Assembly: GCA_949592205.1 (NCBI GenBank)
Contig: CATIUR010000003.1
Location: 154,694,759-154,758,758 of the forward strand
Direction of reading: 5' to 3'
Length of the DNA: 64,000 nt
Source of the DNA: Helichrysum umbraculigerum
Taxonomy: Eukaryota > Streptophyta > Magnoliopsida > Asterales > Asteraceae
The translations under genes were made by a program, and so were the position numbers. The notes under the pieces were generated by a model. It saw nothing but the letters and a program-made list of their open reading frames with translations, was not told the DNA's origin and did no database searches. Of the stretch, positions 9,779 through 19,582 are shown in pieces; position 1 is the first letter of the stretch; every line of letters starts with the position of its first letter.

Positions 9779-12700
9779 TTGTTTTTCTCATATATGTGCA
9801 GGGCAAGCCACCAAGCTTATGGCATATTGATTCTGGCTGTTCAAGACACATGACTGGAGACAGGAAAAAGCTACAGGACTTTAAAGCGTTTGATGGAGGA
9901 GATGTAGCATTTGGAAGCAATCCTAAAGGAGGTAAAATCACAGGTAAAGGTAAGGTAAAAAGCAGTAAGCTCACTTTCAATGATGTTTATTATGTTGAGC
10001 AATTGAGATACAATTTGCTTAGTGTGAGTCAAATCACAGATAAGCAAAATCCTGTATATTTCACTGACACAGAATGCCTTATACTTTCTGAAAAACTCAA
10101 AATACCTGAAGATAAGATTTTAATGAGAGTTCCAAGAAAGGATAATGTATACTGTAGTGATTTAAACAAGATGGAATCTCAAAATGTTAACTGTCTCATT
10201 TCTAAAGCTACTGTATCTGAATCTGAACTATGGCATAGGAGGATGTGTCACTTGAATTTCAAGACCATGAATAAACTTGTTAGGAATAAGCTAGTGAGAG
10301 GCTTACCTAAAAAGTTATTTGAATGTAGTGACCACTGTGTAGCATGTCTCAAAGGCAAGCAACACAAGACCTCTTATAAGACCAAGCTTGTGAATACCAA
10401 TACCACTCCCTTACACCTGTTACATATGGATTTGTTTGGCCCTACCAATGTAGCTAGTCAAGGGAAGAAATCTTACTGTTTGGTAATAACTGATGATTAC
10501 TCTAGAATGAGTTGGGTGTTCTTTCTTAGGACTAAGGATGAGACAGGTGAAATACTTAGATCATTCATAACTAGGATTGAGAATTCAACTAATCAAAAGG
10601 TTAAGATCATCAGGTGTGATAATGGGACAGAATTTAAGAATCATGAGATGAATAAGTTCTGTGAGGATAAAGGTATAGAAAGACAGTATAGTGCACCTAG
10701 GACTCCACAACAAAATGGAGTAGCTGAGAGGAGGAATAGGACACTAATTGAGGCTGCTAGAAGCATGCTAGCAGATGCTAAACTTCCAATGTCCTTTTGG
10801 GCAGAGGCAGTTAGCACTGCTTGTTATGTTTTGAATAGGATTTTGATTATTAAACCTCATAACAAGACACCCTATGAGTTATTCTTTAAGAGAAAACCTT
10901 TGGTTAGCTTTTTAAAACCATTTGGATGTCCTTGTACTGTCTTAAATACCAGAGATCATCTTGGTAAGTTTCAGAGTAAGGTAGATGAGGGTGTATTTGT
11001 TGGATACTCTATTCAAAGCAAGGCTTATAGAGTATTTAACAAAAGGACTAGGATCATAGATGAGACCATGGATGTGACCTTTAATGAACATACATCAAAT
11101 GTAGAAGGAAAAGGTCCAGAAGTTTTGTTTGATATTGATGCACTAACCCATGCTTTTAGATATCCAGATTTGTCTATTAGTGCAGATACAGATGCAGGTA
11201 CAGATGCAGGTAATGATGCAGGTAAAGATGGGCTTTCAAGCACAAGTCAGACTAAAAAGGATGACTTGCAGTATGTATTGTTTCCTATTTGGTCTCCAGA
11301 TCCTCCAGAAGCATTCCAGTTAGAGCAAGATGAACCTTCAGATGATTCAAGTGGGTCAAGTAGCAAAAATGGTTCAAAGGATGAAGATGGTTCAATTCCA
11401 ACAGAAAATCAACCATTTACTTCAAAGGGTTCTCATATAGTTTCAGAGCATGATTCAGAAGGAGAGCCCGATTCTCCAAAATTTGTTGAACAAAGTCCTC
11501 CATTTCAAGTTTTGGAAAGGACTTCTTTGTCAGATTCTGAAGCAACTCCAAAGCCTTCACAAGAAAGAGAAGAAAGAGATTCTTACTCAGAATCTGAAAT
11601 GGATAATCTTTTGGGTCCAAATTTGGAAAGAGAACTGCTTGATACATCAACATCTAAGTATCTGGTTCACAAAGATCATTCTTTGGATTTGGTCATTGGT
11701 GATATTAATTCATCTGTTCTGACCAGACAGCAGTCAAAGGTAAGAGAAGAAGATTTACATACTTCATTATATGTTTGTTTTCTTTCTCAGATGGAACCAA
11801 AGAAGGCAGTGGAAGCTCTCAAAGATCCAAGTTGGATAGAGTCAATGCAAGAAGAATTGTTGCAGTTTAAACTGCAAGATGTATGGGATTTGGTTGATCT
11901 ACCAAAAGGAAAGAGGGCTATAGGCACAAGGTGGATCTTCAAGAACAAGAGAGATGAAAGAGGTATAGTGATAAAGAATAAAGCAAGGCTGGTAGCACAA
12001 GGGTATACACAGGAAGAAGGCATAGATTATGATGATGTTTTTGCTCCTGTTGCTAGAATAGAAGCTATTAGGTTATTTTTAGCTTATGCATCTTATCAAG
12101 ATTTCAAAGTTTATCAAATGGATGTGAAGAGTGCTTTTCTTCATGGTCTAATTGATGATGAGGTGTATGTATGCCAACCACCAGGGTTTGAAGATCCAAC
12201 ATATCCAGATAGAGTGTGCAGATTGAAGAAAGCGTTGTATGGGCTACATCAAGCACCAAGAGCTTGGTATGATACATTATCCGAGTATCTTCTCAAGAAT
12301 GGATTCAAGAGAGGTACTATTGACAAGACTTTGTTTACCAAGAGGGTTCAGAAAGATATATTGTTGGTACATGTTTATGTTGATGATATTATTTTTGGTT
12401 CAACTAGGGACTCATTGTGCAGAGAGTTTGAGAGTTTAATGCATAAGAAATTCAAGATGAGTTCCATGGGTGAACTCACTTTCTTTTTAGGATTGCAGGT
12501 TAAACAGAAGTCAGATGGAATCTTTATTAACCAAGGAAAGTATGTGCAGGATATTCTGAATAAATTTGGTTATGAAGATGGGAAGATAGCTAGCACTCCT
12601 ATGGAGGCACACAAACATCTTACTTCTGATCCTGATGGAGAAGAAGTAGATGTGCACTTGTACAGGTCAATGATTGGTTCTTTGATGTATTTAACTTCAT

Positions 12701-13320
12701 CTAGACCTGACATTATGTTTGCAGTGTGTCTTTGTGCTAGGTATCAAACCAATCCAAAGCAGTCACACATGTATGCTGTGAAACGGATCTTTAGATACTT
12801 GAAAGGTCAACCTGATTTGGGACTTTGGTATGGTAAAGGATCAGATTTTGAGCTTAAGGCTTTCACAGATAGTGACTATGGTGGTGAGAACATGGATCGA
12901 AAATCCACCAGTGGAGGATGTCAATTTCTTGGAAATAGATTAGTGTCATGGCAATGTAAAAAGCAGACCACGGTTTCCACTTCTACAGCAGAAGCAGAAT
13001 ATGTTGCAGCATCAAGTTGCTGTGCACAGGTTCTTTGGATTCAGAATCAAATGCTGGATTATGGTTTGACTTTCATGAACACTCCTATTTATATTGATAA
13101 TACTTCTGCTATTAGTATCATTCAGAATCCAGTTAAGCATTCAAAAACCAAACACATTGATATCAGATATCATTTTATACGAGATTGTTATGATAAAAGA
13201 TTGATTCATATTTTTAAAATTCATACTGATAATCAACTTGCAGATCTTTTTACAAAAGCATTTGATGTAGGAAGATTTACATTTTTGATAACTAATATTG
13301 GTATGATCAATCTCACGTAG
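9718..13320 (+). CDS. pol: SIRE Pol: protease, integrase, reverse transcriptase, RNase H
   Basis: The frame is open from 9718, just after a TGA, to the stop at 13318-13320, about 1,200 codons. There is no ATG at its start, so it is probably made as a Gag-Pol fusion. Domains in order: protease DSGCSRHMTG (about 9829); GAG-pre-integrase HRRMCHLNF to CVACLKGKQH (10230-10365); integrase core with HMDLFGP (10426), RCDNGTEF (10612) and NGVAERRNR (about 10717); an acidic Ser-rich linker with a small DAG repeat (11188-11230); RT with YQMDVKSAFLHG (12113) and YVDDIIFGS (12376); RNase H with FTDSDYGG (12864), STAEAEYVA (12981) and DNTSAISI. All catalytic motifs look intact, and I saw no internal stop. 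It makes and integrates the DNA copy in the particle and nucleus. Confidence 0.93.
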   Translation, partial: CQRCSWETQSQIGLGSQEKLIVFLIYVQGKPPSLWHIDSGCSRHMTGDRKKLQDFKAFDGGDVAFGSNPKGGKITGKGKVKSSKLTFNDVYYVEQLRYNLLSVSQITDKQNPVYFTDTECLILSEKLKIPEDKILMRVPRKDNVYCSDLNKMESQNVNCLISKATVSESELWHRRMCHLNFKTMNKLVRNKLVRGLPKKLFECSDHCVACLKGKQHKTSYKTKLVNTNTTPLHLLHMDLFGPTNVASQGKKSYCLVITDDYSRMSWVFFLRTKDETGEILRSFITRIENSTNQKVKIIRCDNGTEFKNHEMNKFCEDKGIERQYSAPRTPQQNGVAERRNRTLIEAARSMLADAKLPMSFWAEAVSTACYVLNRILIIKPHNKTPYELFFKRKPLVSFLKPFGCPCTVLNTRDHLGKFQSKVDEGVFVGYSIQSKAYRVFNKRTRIIDETMDVTFNEHTSNVEGKGPEVLFDIDALTHAFRYPDLSISADTDAGTDAGNDAGKDGLSSTSQTKKDDLQYVLFPIWSPDPPEAFQLEQDEPSDDSSGSSSKNGSKDEDGSIPTENQPFTSKGSHIVSEHDSEGEPDSPKFVEQSPPFQVLERTSLSDSEATPKPSQEREERDSYSESEMDNLLGPNLERELLDTSTSKYLVHKDHSLDLVIGDINSSVLTRQQSKVREEDLHTSLYVCFLSQMEPKKAVEALKDPSWIESMQEELLQFKLQDVWDLVDLPKGKRAIGTRWIFKNKRDERGIVIKNKARLVAQGYTQEEGIDYDDVFAPVARIEAIRLFLAYASYQDFKVYQMDVKSAFLHGLIDDEVYVCQPPGFEDPTYPDRVCRLKKALYGLHQAPRAWYDTLSEYLLKNGFKRGTIDKTLFTKRVQKDILLVHVYVDDIIFGSTRDSLCREFESLMHKKFKMSSMGELTFFLGLQVKQKSDGIFINQGKYVQDILNKFGYEDGKIASTPMEAHKHLTSDPDGEEVDVHLYRSMIGSLMYLTSSRPDIMFAVCLCARYQTNPKQSHMYAVKRIFRYLKGQPDLGLWYGKGSDFELKAFTDSDYGGENMDRKSTSGGCQFLGNRLVSWQCKKQTTVSTSTAEAEYVAASSCCAQVLWIQNQMLDYGLTFMNTPIYIDNTSAISIIQNPVKHSKTKHIDIRYHFIRDCYDKRLIHIFKIHTDNQLADLFTKAFDVGRFTFLITNIGMINLT

Positions 13321-13981
13321 TGTTTTGGTCTGGATTTGATACTAACAGGGGTAAAATATATTGTATGTGACAGGGTCAGGTGTTGCCACTGTTAGCTTCA
13401 TCATGATAACAGATGGTGCCACTGTTAGTTTACCTTTGCCACTGTCAATGTATTTTAAACCCCTGCTGTATATGTGTGTAATTTAACCCCTGCTAGTTGT
13501 TTTTCTTAGTTTAATATTGCAGGTTTCAGCCACTGTCAAGAGACATCACTTGAGCTGGAATTTAATGTTTTATTTGTTTCTTCTTATTTTTTTTTGGTTA
13601 AAAAAAAAAAAAAAAAAATTCGTTGTCTAACTAAGATAAGTTTATGCCCCTGTTAAGTTCTAAGTTGGCGTTTCCTTTGTCGGATGCCCCTGCTAGACTA
13701 TCAGCCGCTGCTAGCTTTGTTAGATGGTTAGAAAGGGTTGACTATAAATTGACCAAGTGAGGTACCCCTGTTGGGTTTGTTTGTAAATTGTGCCCCTGTT
13801 GGGTATAACCAGCAGTGCCACTGCTAGTTCTATTTTTAGGGCTTGGCACTGTCATCAAATAAATACTCAAATACTTCACTTTTTCAATTACGCTTTCAAA
13901 ATTTTCAAAACCCTTCAATAATCGCTCTCGCTTTGAGTTGTTTATTGTAATTCACTCTTCGTTCGTTCATCAATTACATCA
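13321..13981 (+). other. SIRE spacer between pol and third ORF, rich in CNCTGYYAG words
   Basis: No ORF of note. Thirteen copies of the word, all on the sense strand, have CTG at 13389, 13422, 13442, 13463, 13490, 13533, 13650, 13690, 13708, 13768, 13796, 13821 and 13849. One sits in an inverted repeat (AGCAGT GCC ACTGCT, 13811-13825). There is an A-run of about 20 at 13600-13618. The last 100 bp before the ATG at 13982 resemble a leader (CT-rich), so an internal promoter or a spliced message could serve the third ORF. I cannot tell which. Confidence 0.7.
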
Positions 13982-16876
13982 ATGGCATCTTCATTGTCAT
14001 CTGATTCTGATCATTCTACGCTAAGTGTTCATTCTGAACACAATATGAGGGCTTTCTTGAATAAAGAACTTGCCGATGAGTATTTTCACCCTATTATTGA
14101 TTTCTTGAGTAATTGTCCAGTTACACATGCCCTTACTGTTTGTCCACGATTAATTCGATCGCATATTCAAGAATTCTGGCAGAATGCAAAGGAAGGGAAT
14201 GTTAATGGCATTACTCACATTCATTCCACTGTCAAGGGTAAGAAGGTAATGGTTACTGAGATTGTTCTAAGAGAGCTTTTACAGTTTGATGATGAAGGTG
14301 GAATTCTGGAATTATCGAGAGAAGATTTGTTTAAAGGCATTATGGATATGGGGTATGAAGGTTCAGGAAAGACAAGATCAGAATATACTTTCTTGAAGTC
14401 ATGGTTTTGTCCTCAATGGAAGTTCTACATTCATACTTTTCTGGTATGTTTGTCTCAAAAGAGAACTAGTTTTAATGAATTTAGTTCTACTATTGCATAT
14501 CCTATTATCTGCTTGGCACAAGGTATTAAATTTAATATATCTAGATTTATCTTAGATAATATGGTTAGGAATGTAAAGGGTGATACATTCGTTATGTACC
14601 CTAGATTTGTTCAGCTTTTATTGAATAATCAATTGTCAAATCTGCCAGCAGAGGATAGTGTGATTGTTAGTTCTACTCTATCTTTGAGGACTATTAAGGC
14701 TATGAATCAGTATCAGAATGCTTTTTCTAAGAAGGAAACTGCATTATTTTCTACAATGCTAGTTACTCCTTCTGCCACTGGTGGTGTATTACCAACACCA
14801 TCTGGACCAAATGATGACAGACCAACAACACAAGTTGGTTCTGAACACACATCAGGAGGTGGCATCAAAAGAAAACAAGGGAACAAACAGCCTACCCAAT
14901 CTAAAGCCAAGAAATCCAAGAAGGCTACACAGGCTATGGAGATTCCTGTTTCTCCACAGTCTCAGTCAACTGTCCCAACACAACAGGTGAACATACTTGA
15001 TGAAAATGTTCATTCTGGAAGGGCTGCCACTACTGTTTCTAGCCCACTGGCAGGGCAGGATATTGGTAACATTAATCAGACCCAACCAGAGGCAACTATG
15101 TTTGATGAACCTATGGGTGATGATTCAAATGTAGGTCCCAGTACCAATAACCAAGGGACATCTGCAGTGGCAGATGTGGGCAAGGATTCAACTAAGAGGT
15201 CACACTCTAATGTTGATGAGCCTAGTGATACTGATGAATTGACGATTTCCTATCTTGTACATGATATCAATAAACTGTGGAGCAAATATGAGAGGGAAAG
15301 GGCTTACAGAAAAGAGGCTCAACAGAAAATTCAAGCTCAGGATGAGTTAATTGCTAAGCAGAAGGAGATCATTGATCATCAGAAGGCAGAGTTGCTTGAT
15401 GTGCAGAATAGATTGGTAATGCTTGAGGAGGCTGTCACCAATATTCTTCTACCTGCGAATAAGTTAAAGGAATCTTCAGGCAAGGGGGAGAAGAAAGCAG
15501 ATGATGATAATATGCCTGAAGATGATAGTTCAAGAAAAGCAGCTACAGAGGTGCTTGAGCTTGATGATAATACAGTTGAGATGGATATATGTGAGCATAA
15601 TGAGGCACAATCAGAAGACACTGTGGAGTTAGTGTTTGATGATAAAGATGATGATTATGTGCAGAGCAGGGATAAGGCTGAGGAGGAGCTCAATGTCTCT
15701 GATTATGTGATACATGAAAGTTTAGATGATGAGATGGTAAATGCTGCAGATGACAGAAGAATGGTGGTATATACTGGTGAAGATTCTTCTGAAAATGTTA
15801 ATACAAGTGATGGTGCAGGAGCAGAGCAGACTGATGAAACAGATGAAACAGTTTATCAGGTATTTCCATTGAATAAAGGGTTGCCTGAGAAAGCTGCACT
15901 TAGATTATATTTTTGGGATGTGATGGGTGCTAACCTGGAAAATAAGAAAAGAGTCAGTTTCAGTGATAGGCTAGTGTATGAGGTGGTTGATGATGTTGAA
16001 AAAGAGATGAAAGAAGGAGAAGTTGAGATTAAGGGGGAGCAATCAAAGTCAATTGATGAAGAGAAGAAGTTGCAGACCTTTACAAGAAAGAAATCTATTC
16101 CCAGAAGAAAGCCAACTAATACTTTATCCCCTGTCAAAACTTCTACCACTGTTGTCACAATTTCAACCACTGTCAACACTAACACTACCACTGTTACATC
16201 TACCCCTGTTAGTACACCAACACCTACCACTGTTGATACACCAATCACCACTGCTGTCATATCAACCCCTGCCACAACTACCACAACAACAAGACCAAGA
16301 GAGGTACCTGTTACAATAAGAGAACCAACTTCACAACTCAAGCCTGAGTCTAAATTGCCTGTGATTGATCCAAAAGACAAAGGTAAAGGAAAGTTAAAAG
16401 AAAAATCAAAAGTGAAAGAAATTAAAGAACCTCATCTTGAGTCTCATGATATGCTAAGGATGCAAGTAGAAGAAAGGGAAAGGTTGATAAGGAGAGCTGC
16501 AGAAGCTAAAGCTGAAGAAGAGGGTGATGATGTTAAAATGATTTTGGATGATCTGAGTGTAGTGACTATTACACAGAAAGCTGCAGAGATTGTTAAAGAA
16601 AAGACTGCACAAGGATTAAAGCTTCCTGCTCAGAGAGTTCATGATTATTTAAAGAAGAAGAAAGGTAATGAAGAGGAAGAGTTATCTTCTGGATTTTTGT
16701 TGATGAAAAGGTCAAATGAGGAAAGGGCTAGAAAGAAAAAGCAAGAGGAATTAGCCAAGAAGAGGAGTAAACCTTTACCATATGCTGAAAGGAGAAGACA
16801 AATGATCAATGCTCTGTCTGATAATTATGCCCCAGCTAAAATTGTTAAAGGATGGAATATGCAGAAGCTGGAATAG
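13982..16876 (+). CDS. SIRE third ORF (SIRE envelope-like position), function unassigned
   Basis: The protein is 964 aa from ATG 13982. Residues 1-235 form a folded-looking domain (AFLNKELADEYFHPIIDFL, PRLIRSHIQEFWQNA, MYPRFVQLLLNNQL) of a kind I recall from predicted proteins beside plant SIRE elements. Residues about 430-490 form a coiled coil (KYERERAYRKEAQQKIQ to NRLVMLEEAV). Acidic and Ser-rich stretches follow, then a Thr-rich segment at about 715-770 and a charged helical C-terminus. SIRE elements often carry an ORF here called envelope-like, but I see no signal peptide, no clear membrane helix and no furin-like site, so I do not call it envelope. A TAG at 16874-16876 stops the frame. 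The same frame then runs 35 more codons to TGA at 16982-16984, which suggests a recent nonsense change or readthrough. Confidence 0.85.
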   Translation: MASSLSSDSDHSTLSVHSEHNMRAFLNKELADEYFHPIIDFLSNCPVTHALTVCPRLIRSHIQEFWQNAKEGNVNGITHIHSTVKGKKVMVTEIVLRELLQFDDEGGILELSREDLFKGIMDMGYEGSGKTRSEYTFLKSWFCPQWKFYIHTFLVCLSQKRTSFNEFSSTIAYPIICLAQGIKFNISRFILDNMVRNVKGDTFVMYPRFVQLLLNNQLSNLPAEDSVIVSSTLSLRTIKAMNQYQNAFSKKETALFSTMLVTPSATGGVLPTPSGPNDDRPTTQVGSEHTSGGGIKRKQGNKQPTQSKAKKSKKATQAMEIPVSPQSQSTVPTQQVNILDENVHSGRAATTVSSPLAGQDIGNINQTQPEATMFDEPMGDDSNVGPSTNNQGTSAVADVGKDSTKRSHSNVDEPSDTDELTISYLVHDINKLWSKYERERAYRKEAQQKIQAQDELIAKQKEIIDHQKAELLDVQNRLVMLEEAVTNILLPANKLKESSGKGEKKADDDNMPEDDSSRKAATEVLELDDNTVEMDICEHNEAQSEDTVELVFDDKDDDYVQSRDKAEEELNVSDYVIHESLDDEMVNAADDRRMVVYTGEDSSENVNTSDGAGAEQTDETDETVYQVFPLNKGLPEKAALRLYFWDVMGANLENKKRVSFSDRLVYEVVDDVEKEMKEGEVEIKGEQSKSIDEEKKLQTFTRKKSIPRRKPTNTLSPVKTSTTVVTISTTVNTNTTTVTSTPVSTPTPTTVDTPITTAVISTPATTTTTTRPREVPVTIREPTSQLKPESKLPVIDPKDKGKGKLKEKSKVKEIKEPHLESHDMLRMQVEERERLIRRAAEAKAEEEGDDVKMILDDLSVVTITQKAAEIVKEKTAQGLKLPAQRVHDYLKKKKGNEEEELSSGFLLMKRSNEERARKKKQEELAKKRSKPLPYAERRRQMINALSDNYAPAKIVKGWNMQKLE
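16131..16275 (+). repeat. Word array CNCTGYYA inside the third ORF (Thr-rich coding repeat)
   Basis: The word occurs at CTG positions 16131, 16149, 16170, 16191, 16206, 16230, 16251 and 16269. Every step is a multiple of three, from 15 to 24, with a mean near 20. In the reading frame it encodes mainly Thr-Thr-Val, Thr-Pro-Val and Thr-Ala-Val. Confidence 0.8.
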
Positions 16877-17009
16877 GCATATGATAGGTATATGGGAAGA
16901 GATGATGAGTGGACCAAGAAATTGGAAGAGAATAGGCATTTGAATGCATTGATGAAGGAGATAGAAGAAGAAAAGAAGGATTGAAACTTGAATCATTACT
17001 CTGAATGAT

Positions 17010-17026
17010 CAAGTTTAGGGGGAGAT
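17010..17026 (+). other. SIRE polypurine tract
   Basis: AAGTTTAGGGGGAGAT directly precedes the 3' LTR. It is the expected primer for plus-strand DNA synthesis. Confidence 0.85.
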
Positions 17027-17574
17027 TGTTGAGAACTGAGACACTGCTAGATTTGCTCAGAATACAAGTATTGTGCCGCTGTTAGAAGTACTACCACTGT
17101 TAGTAGTTGCCACTGCTAGTTAGTAGCTGCCGCTGTCAAGTAGTTTGTCTAACAGTGCCACTGTTAGTGTGTAGTTTGTATTTTGTATTAAGTACTCAAC
17201 CACTATTGATAATATACGAGTACTACCCCTGTTAGTGATATAGATAACCACTGTTGGTTAGATATAGTTGAATAGAGAGAATTATGGAATAGATATGATT
17301 CCATAATAGTTTGATTCTGTAAAGGACTCTATATGTTATAAATAGAGATCCTGTAAAACCCTAGAGGGTGACGAATTCATTCTAGTTATTAGCTTCAAGG
17401 TTGTAAACCCTAACACAAATTGTGTGTTCGTATTATTGTTAATAATATTGAAGCTTTTGGTTAGATATTCTGTTATATACAAGTTTGTTCTTCAAGTTAT
17501 TAATAAACTATTCCGCAAGCTTATTAATAATCAATCAAAGTAATACATACTAAGATCTCTAGCTGGGATCATCA
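17027..17574 (+). repeat. 3' LTR of the SIRE element
   Basis: The LTR is 548 bp and differs from the 5' LTR at one noted base. It is followed by the TSD copy CAAAT (17575-17579). Confidence 0.95.
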
Positions 17575-17579
17575 CAAAT

Positions 17580-19582
17580 ACATACAGTCTTTAAACTAGA
17601 TTATCCTAGACATTACACACGATAAGTTTAGTGTTATAGAAATCCAAAACATATGTCATAACATTAACATAGTTAACAAAACAGAGTGAGCCTATCAAAC
17701 ATTCCATTCCTATGGTACTTCTTGCCCACCCACATACCAAAGTAAACCTGCAAGAAGTAATGAGGGGTTAACACGAAGCTAAGTGAATAAATCTCAAACT
17801 ATCAACTAACTTAGCTTAACAAATAAATACAGCAAAGCATAGCAACAGTTAATCATGAAGGATCGGTGGTCCTTGGAGTACCCTCATGCCGCGGTGGTTC
17901 CCCAAGTAACACTTAAAACCAACTGAAGGCCAAATCAGTGGCTAAACCGATAGCTTGGTACTATTACTACTTACAACATAATTTCAGTGAACAACACATG
18001 TACAAAGCACTTATGATGTCCAAAGTAATAGTACACAAACCCAACACACGTTGACCCCCGACATTCATATAGTCCACAACCATCAAGGCAATCAAGGACA
18101 CCAGTAATTAAGCTAAATATAACCATCATGGCAAAATATTAACTTAACAATGAAAACAGTAAATTCACATTTACCCGTTGTAACCATATTGTTACAACTA
18201 AATTAGACTGAAAGTCTAAGATCCACTCACCCTTGACGAAGATGATCACCACTCAAAGTTCTAATTTTATTGAGTCTTCGTCGTATCTGAAATCACAACA
18301 AAGGTTACAAGTCAATAACTCATTTCAAATGTTCATAACTTGAAATAAATGTACTGTTGGCATCAAACTTGTTAATTAAGTTCACATTACATCAATATGT
18401 ATATAATTCCATATATTAACCCGTTATGATACTATATTGCAGGTTACTAGATCCTTTAACCATATCACATGTTAATTAGAAGGGTTTTTAAATCAAAGTT
18501 TTGTTTGCTGAATTCGAGATCATAGCCGCCGGCTGGGTCACATGAACCGCCGGCTACCCACCCATAGCCGCTGGCTTCTAACACAACCCGCCGGGCAAAT
18601 TTAATTTTTCACAAACAGAACTATTTTGTGTTTTAAAGGTTCTAGAGGCCGCCGGTTATGGTTCAAAGCCGCCGGTTGTATGACACGAGCCGCCGGCTAG
18701 AGCTTATCGCCCGCCGGTTCCCTTAAGGGATGAACAAACCGCCAGTTGGGGTATATTACCCGCCGGTTTGTTCTTAGTTTCCAGCACCTGCAGGTGCAGT
18801 TCATAACCTGCTCGAACATCAAATCATAATTTCGACATTTTCAGCTAAGAAACACATTTTTAACCATACAACAACCACAACTGACATTTATGAACATGTA
18901 ATAACAACAAACAAAAGTCATCACACCCTTAAATCCACACATGCATCGACTTTTAAGATATTCAAAACTTAACTCAAATTCATATTTCAACCAAGTAATT
19001 GCAACAATCTGTAATGCAAGCATATAATCAGTTCACTATGTTCATATCACACCTTTCAAGCACGAATTTAACTCCATTCTATCATCAATTTACCAAACTC
19101 AACATTTCAAGTATTTACATGAAAGAATGGGTATTTCACTTACAATTTAGGTGAGGAGGTTATAATGAGAGTGAAGAACAAGTTGCAATCAAAATCACAG
19201 CTTCAATGTGCTAGAATCAGATTATAAGTTTCTTTTTCTTTGAGAGCATGTGTGTGTTTTTTGAGGTATAGCAAAAAATCAGTAAATGAAAGAAATGAGA
19301 CTAGTTAACTCATTTAACTCAAGCCAACACAATGTAAATTATACCCGTCCTAAATCTATTGTCTGGAACCTAAAAACCATTTACGAGAAATAAGTTTTTA
19401 TTATACCGTCAACTAAATAAATTTAAAACATGTAATAATTCATTTATCACAATAAGCCAATTGACCAATTGACCTATTAATTTAGCTATCAAAATACACC
19501 AAGTATTTAAAATACAATTTAAATAACAATTAAATTAAGGAAAATACCGTATTTCAACTAGGCCAATTTTGAGGATGTTACA
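17580..19582 (-). repeat. 5' LTR of the minus-strand gypsy element, 5' part
   Basis: On the minus strand the LTR starts TGTAACATCC at 19582 and runs 2,003 bp to the SIRE TSD. With 6405-6516 the LTR is about 2.1 kb. It contains no gene. Short ORFs here are chance. Landmarks typical of such LTRs are the GGTTTACTTTGG and AAGAAGTACCATAGG segments (17700-17760) and a CCGCCGG array (18526-18766). Confidence 0.85.
18526..18766 (-). repeat. Array of ten CCGCCGG words at 20-21 bp spacing in the gypsy LTR
   Basis: Word centres on the plus strand are 18529, 18550, 18571, 18591, 18652, 18672, 18693, 18714, 18742 and 18763. Steps are 21, 21, 20, 61, 20, 21, 21, 28 and 21. All copies have the same orientation (CCGGCGG in the element sense). 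Flanks vary. Several extend to AGCC...GGCT inverted repeats. Confidence 0.88.

Larger units (their letters stand above)
6517..17574 (+). mobile_element. Full-length SIRE-type Ty1/copia retrotransposon with additional ORF
   Basis: The element is 11,058 bp with two 548-bp LTRs (6517-7064 and 17027-17574) that start TGTTGAGAAC and end GGGATCATCA, flanked by TSD CAAAT (6512-6516 and 17575-17579). I noted one substitution between LTRs (G/A near 6696 and 17206), so the insertion is very recent. Order: PBS, gag (7142-9778), pol in another frame (9718-13320), non-coding spacer, a third ORF (13982-16876), purine tract, 3' LTR. The pol order protease, integrase, RT, RNase H is that of Ty1/copia. The long gag, the extra ORF after pol and the total size fit the SIRE/Maximus lineage. 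It sits in the LTR of the minus-strand gypsy element. All three ORFs are long and open, so it may be competent. Confidence 0.95.
1..19582 (-). mobile_element. Minus-strand Ty3/gypsy (Tekay-like) LTR retrotransposon, split by two insertions, 3' end off-window
   Basis: On the minus strand the order is 5' LTR (19582 to 17580, then 6516 to 6405), primer-binding site (6401-6390), gag start (6228), zinc knuckles and protease, then reverse transcriptase, RNase H and the start of integrase at the window edge. A small LTR element (2822-5385) interrupts gag and a SIRE element (6517-17574) interrupts the LTR. Both insertions have clean 5-bp duplications, so the host element is older than either. It is itself inserted into the gag part of an Athila element: Athila coding sequence starts directly at 19583, and the expected 5-bp duplication would be ATCAT (19583-19587), with its partner beyond position 1. 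The Tekay-like call rests on the RT sequence and the long LTR of about 2.1 kb. The chromodomain region is not in the window. Confidence 0.88.

Noticed and set aside
11740..11790. Intron-like segment GTAAGA...TTTCTTTCTCAG inside SIRE pol
   Set aside because: It is 51 nt, shorter than plant introns, and the frame is open through it. The encoded segment before EPKKAVEALKDPSW looks like normal copia coding sequence.
15168..15186. Inverted repeat CATCTGC/GCAGATG in the third ORF
   Set aside because: It is isolated, has a four-base centre unlike the GCC palindromes, and is explained by codons. Probably chance.
15856..16380. 174-codon minus-strand ORF rich in Val
   Set aside because: It is a shadow of the Thr-rich coding repeat on the plus strand.
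13982..16876. Envelope protein call for the third SIRE ORF
   Set aside because: There is no signal peptide, clear membrane helix or cleavage site. Position alone is not enough.
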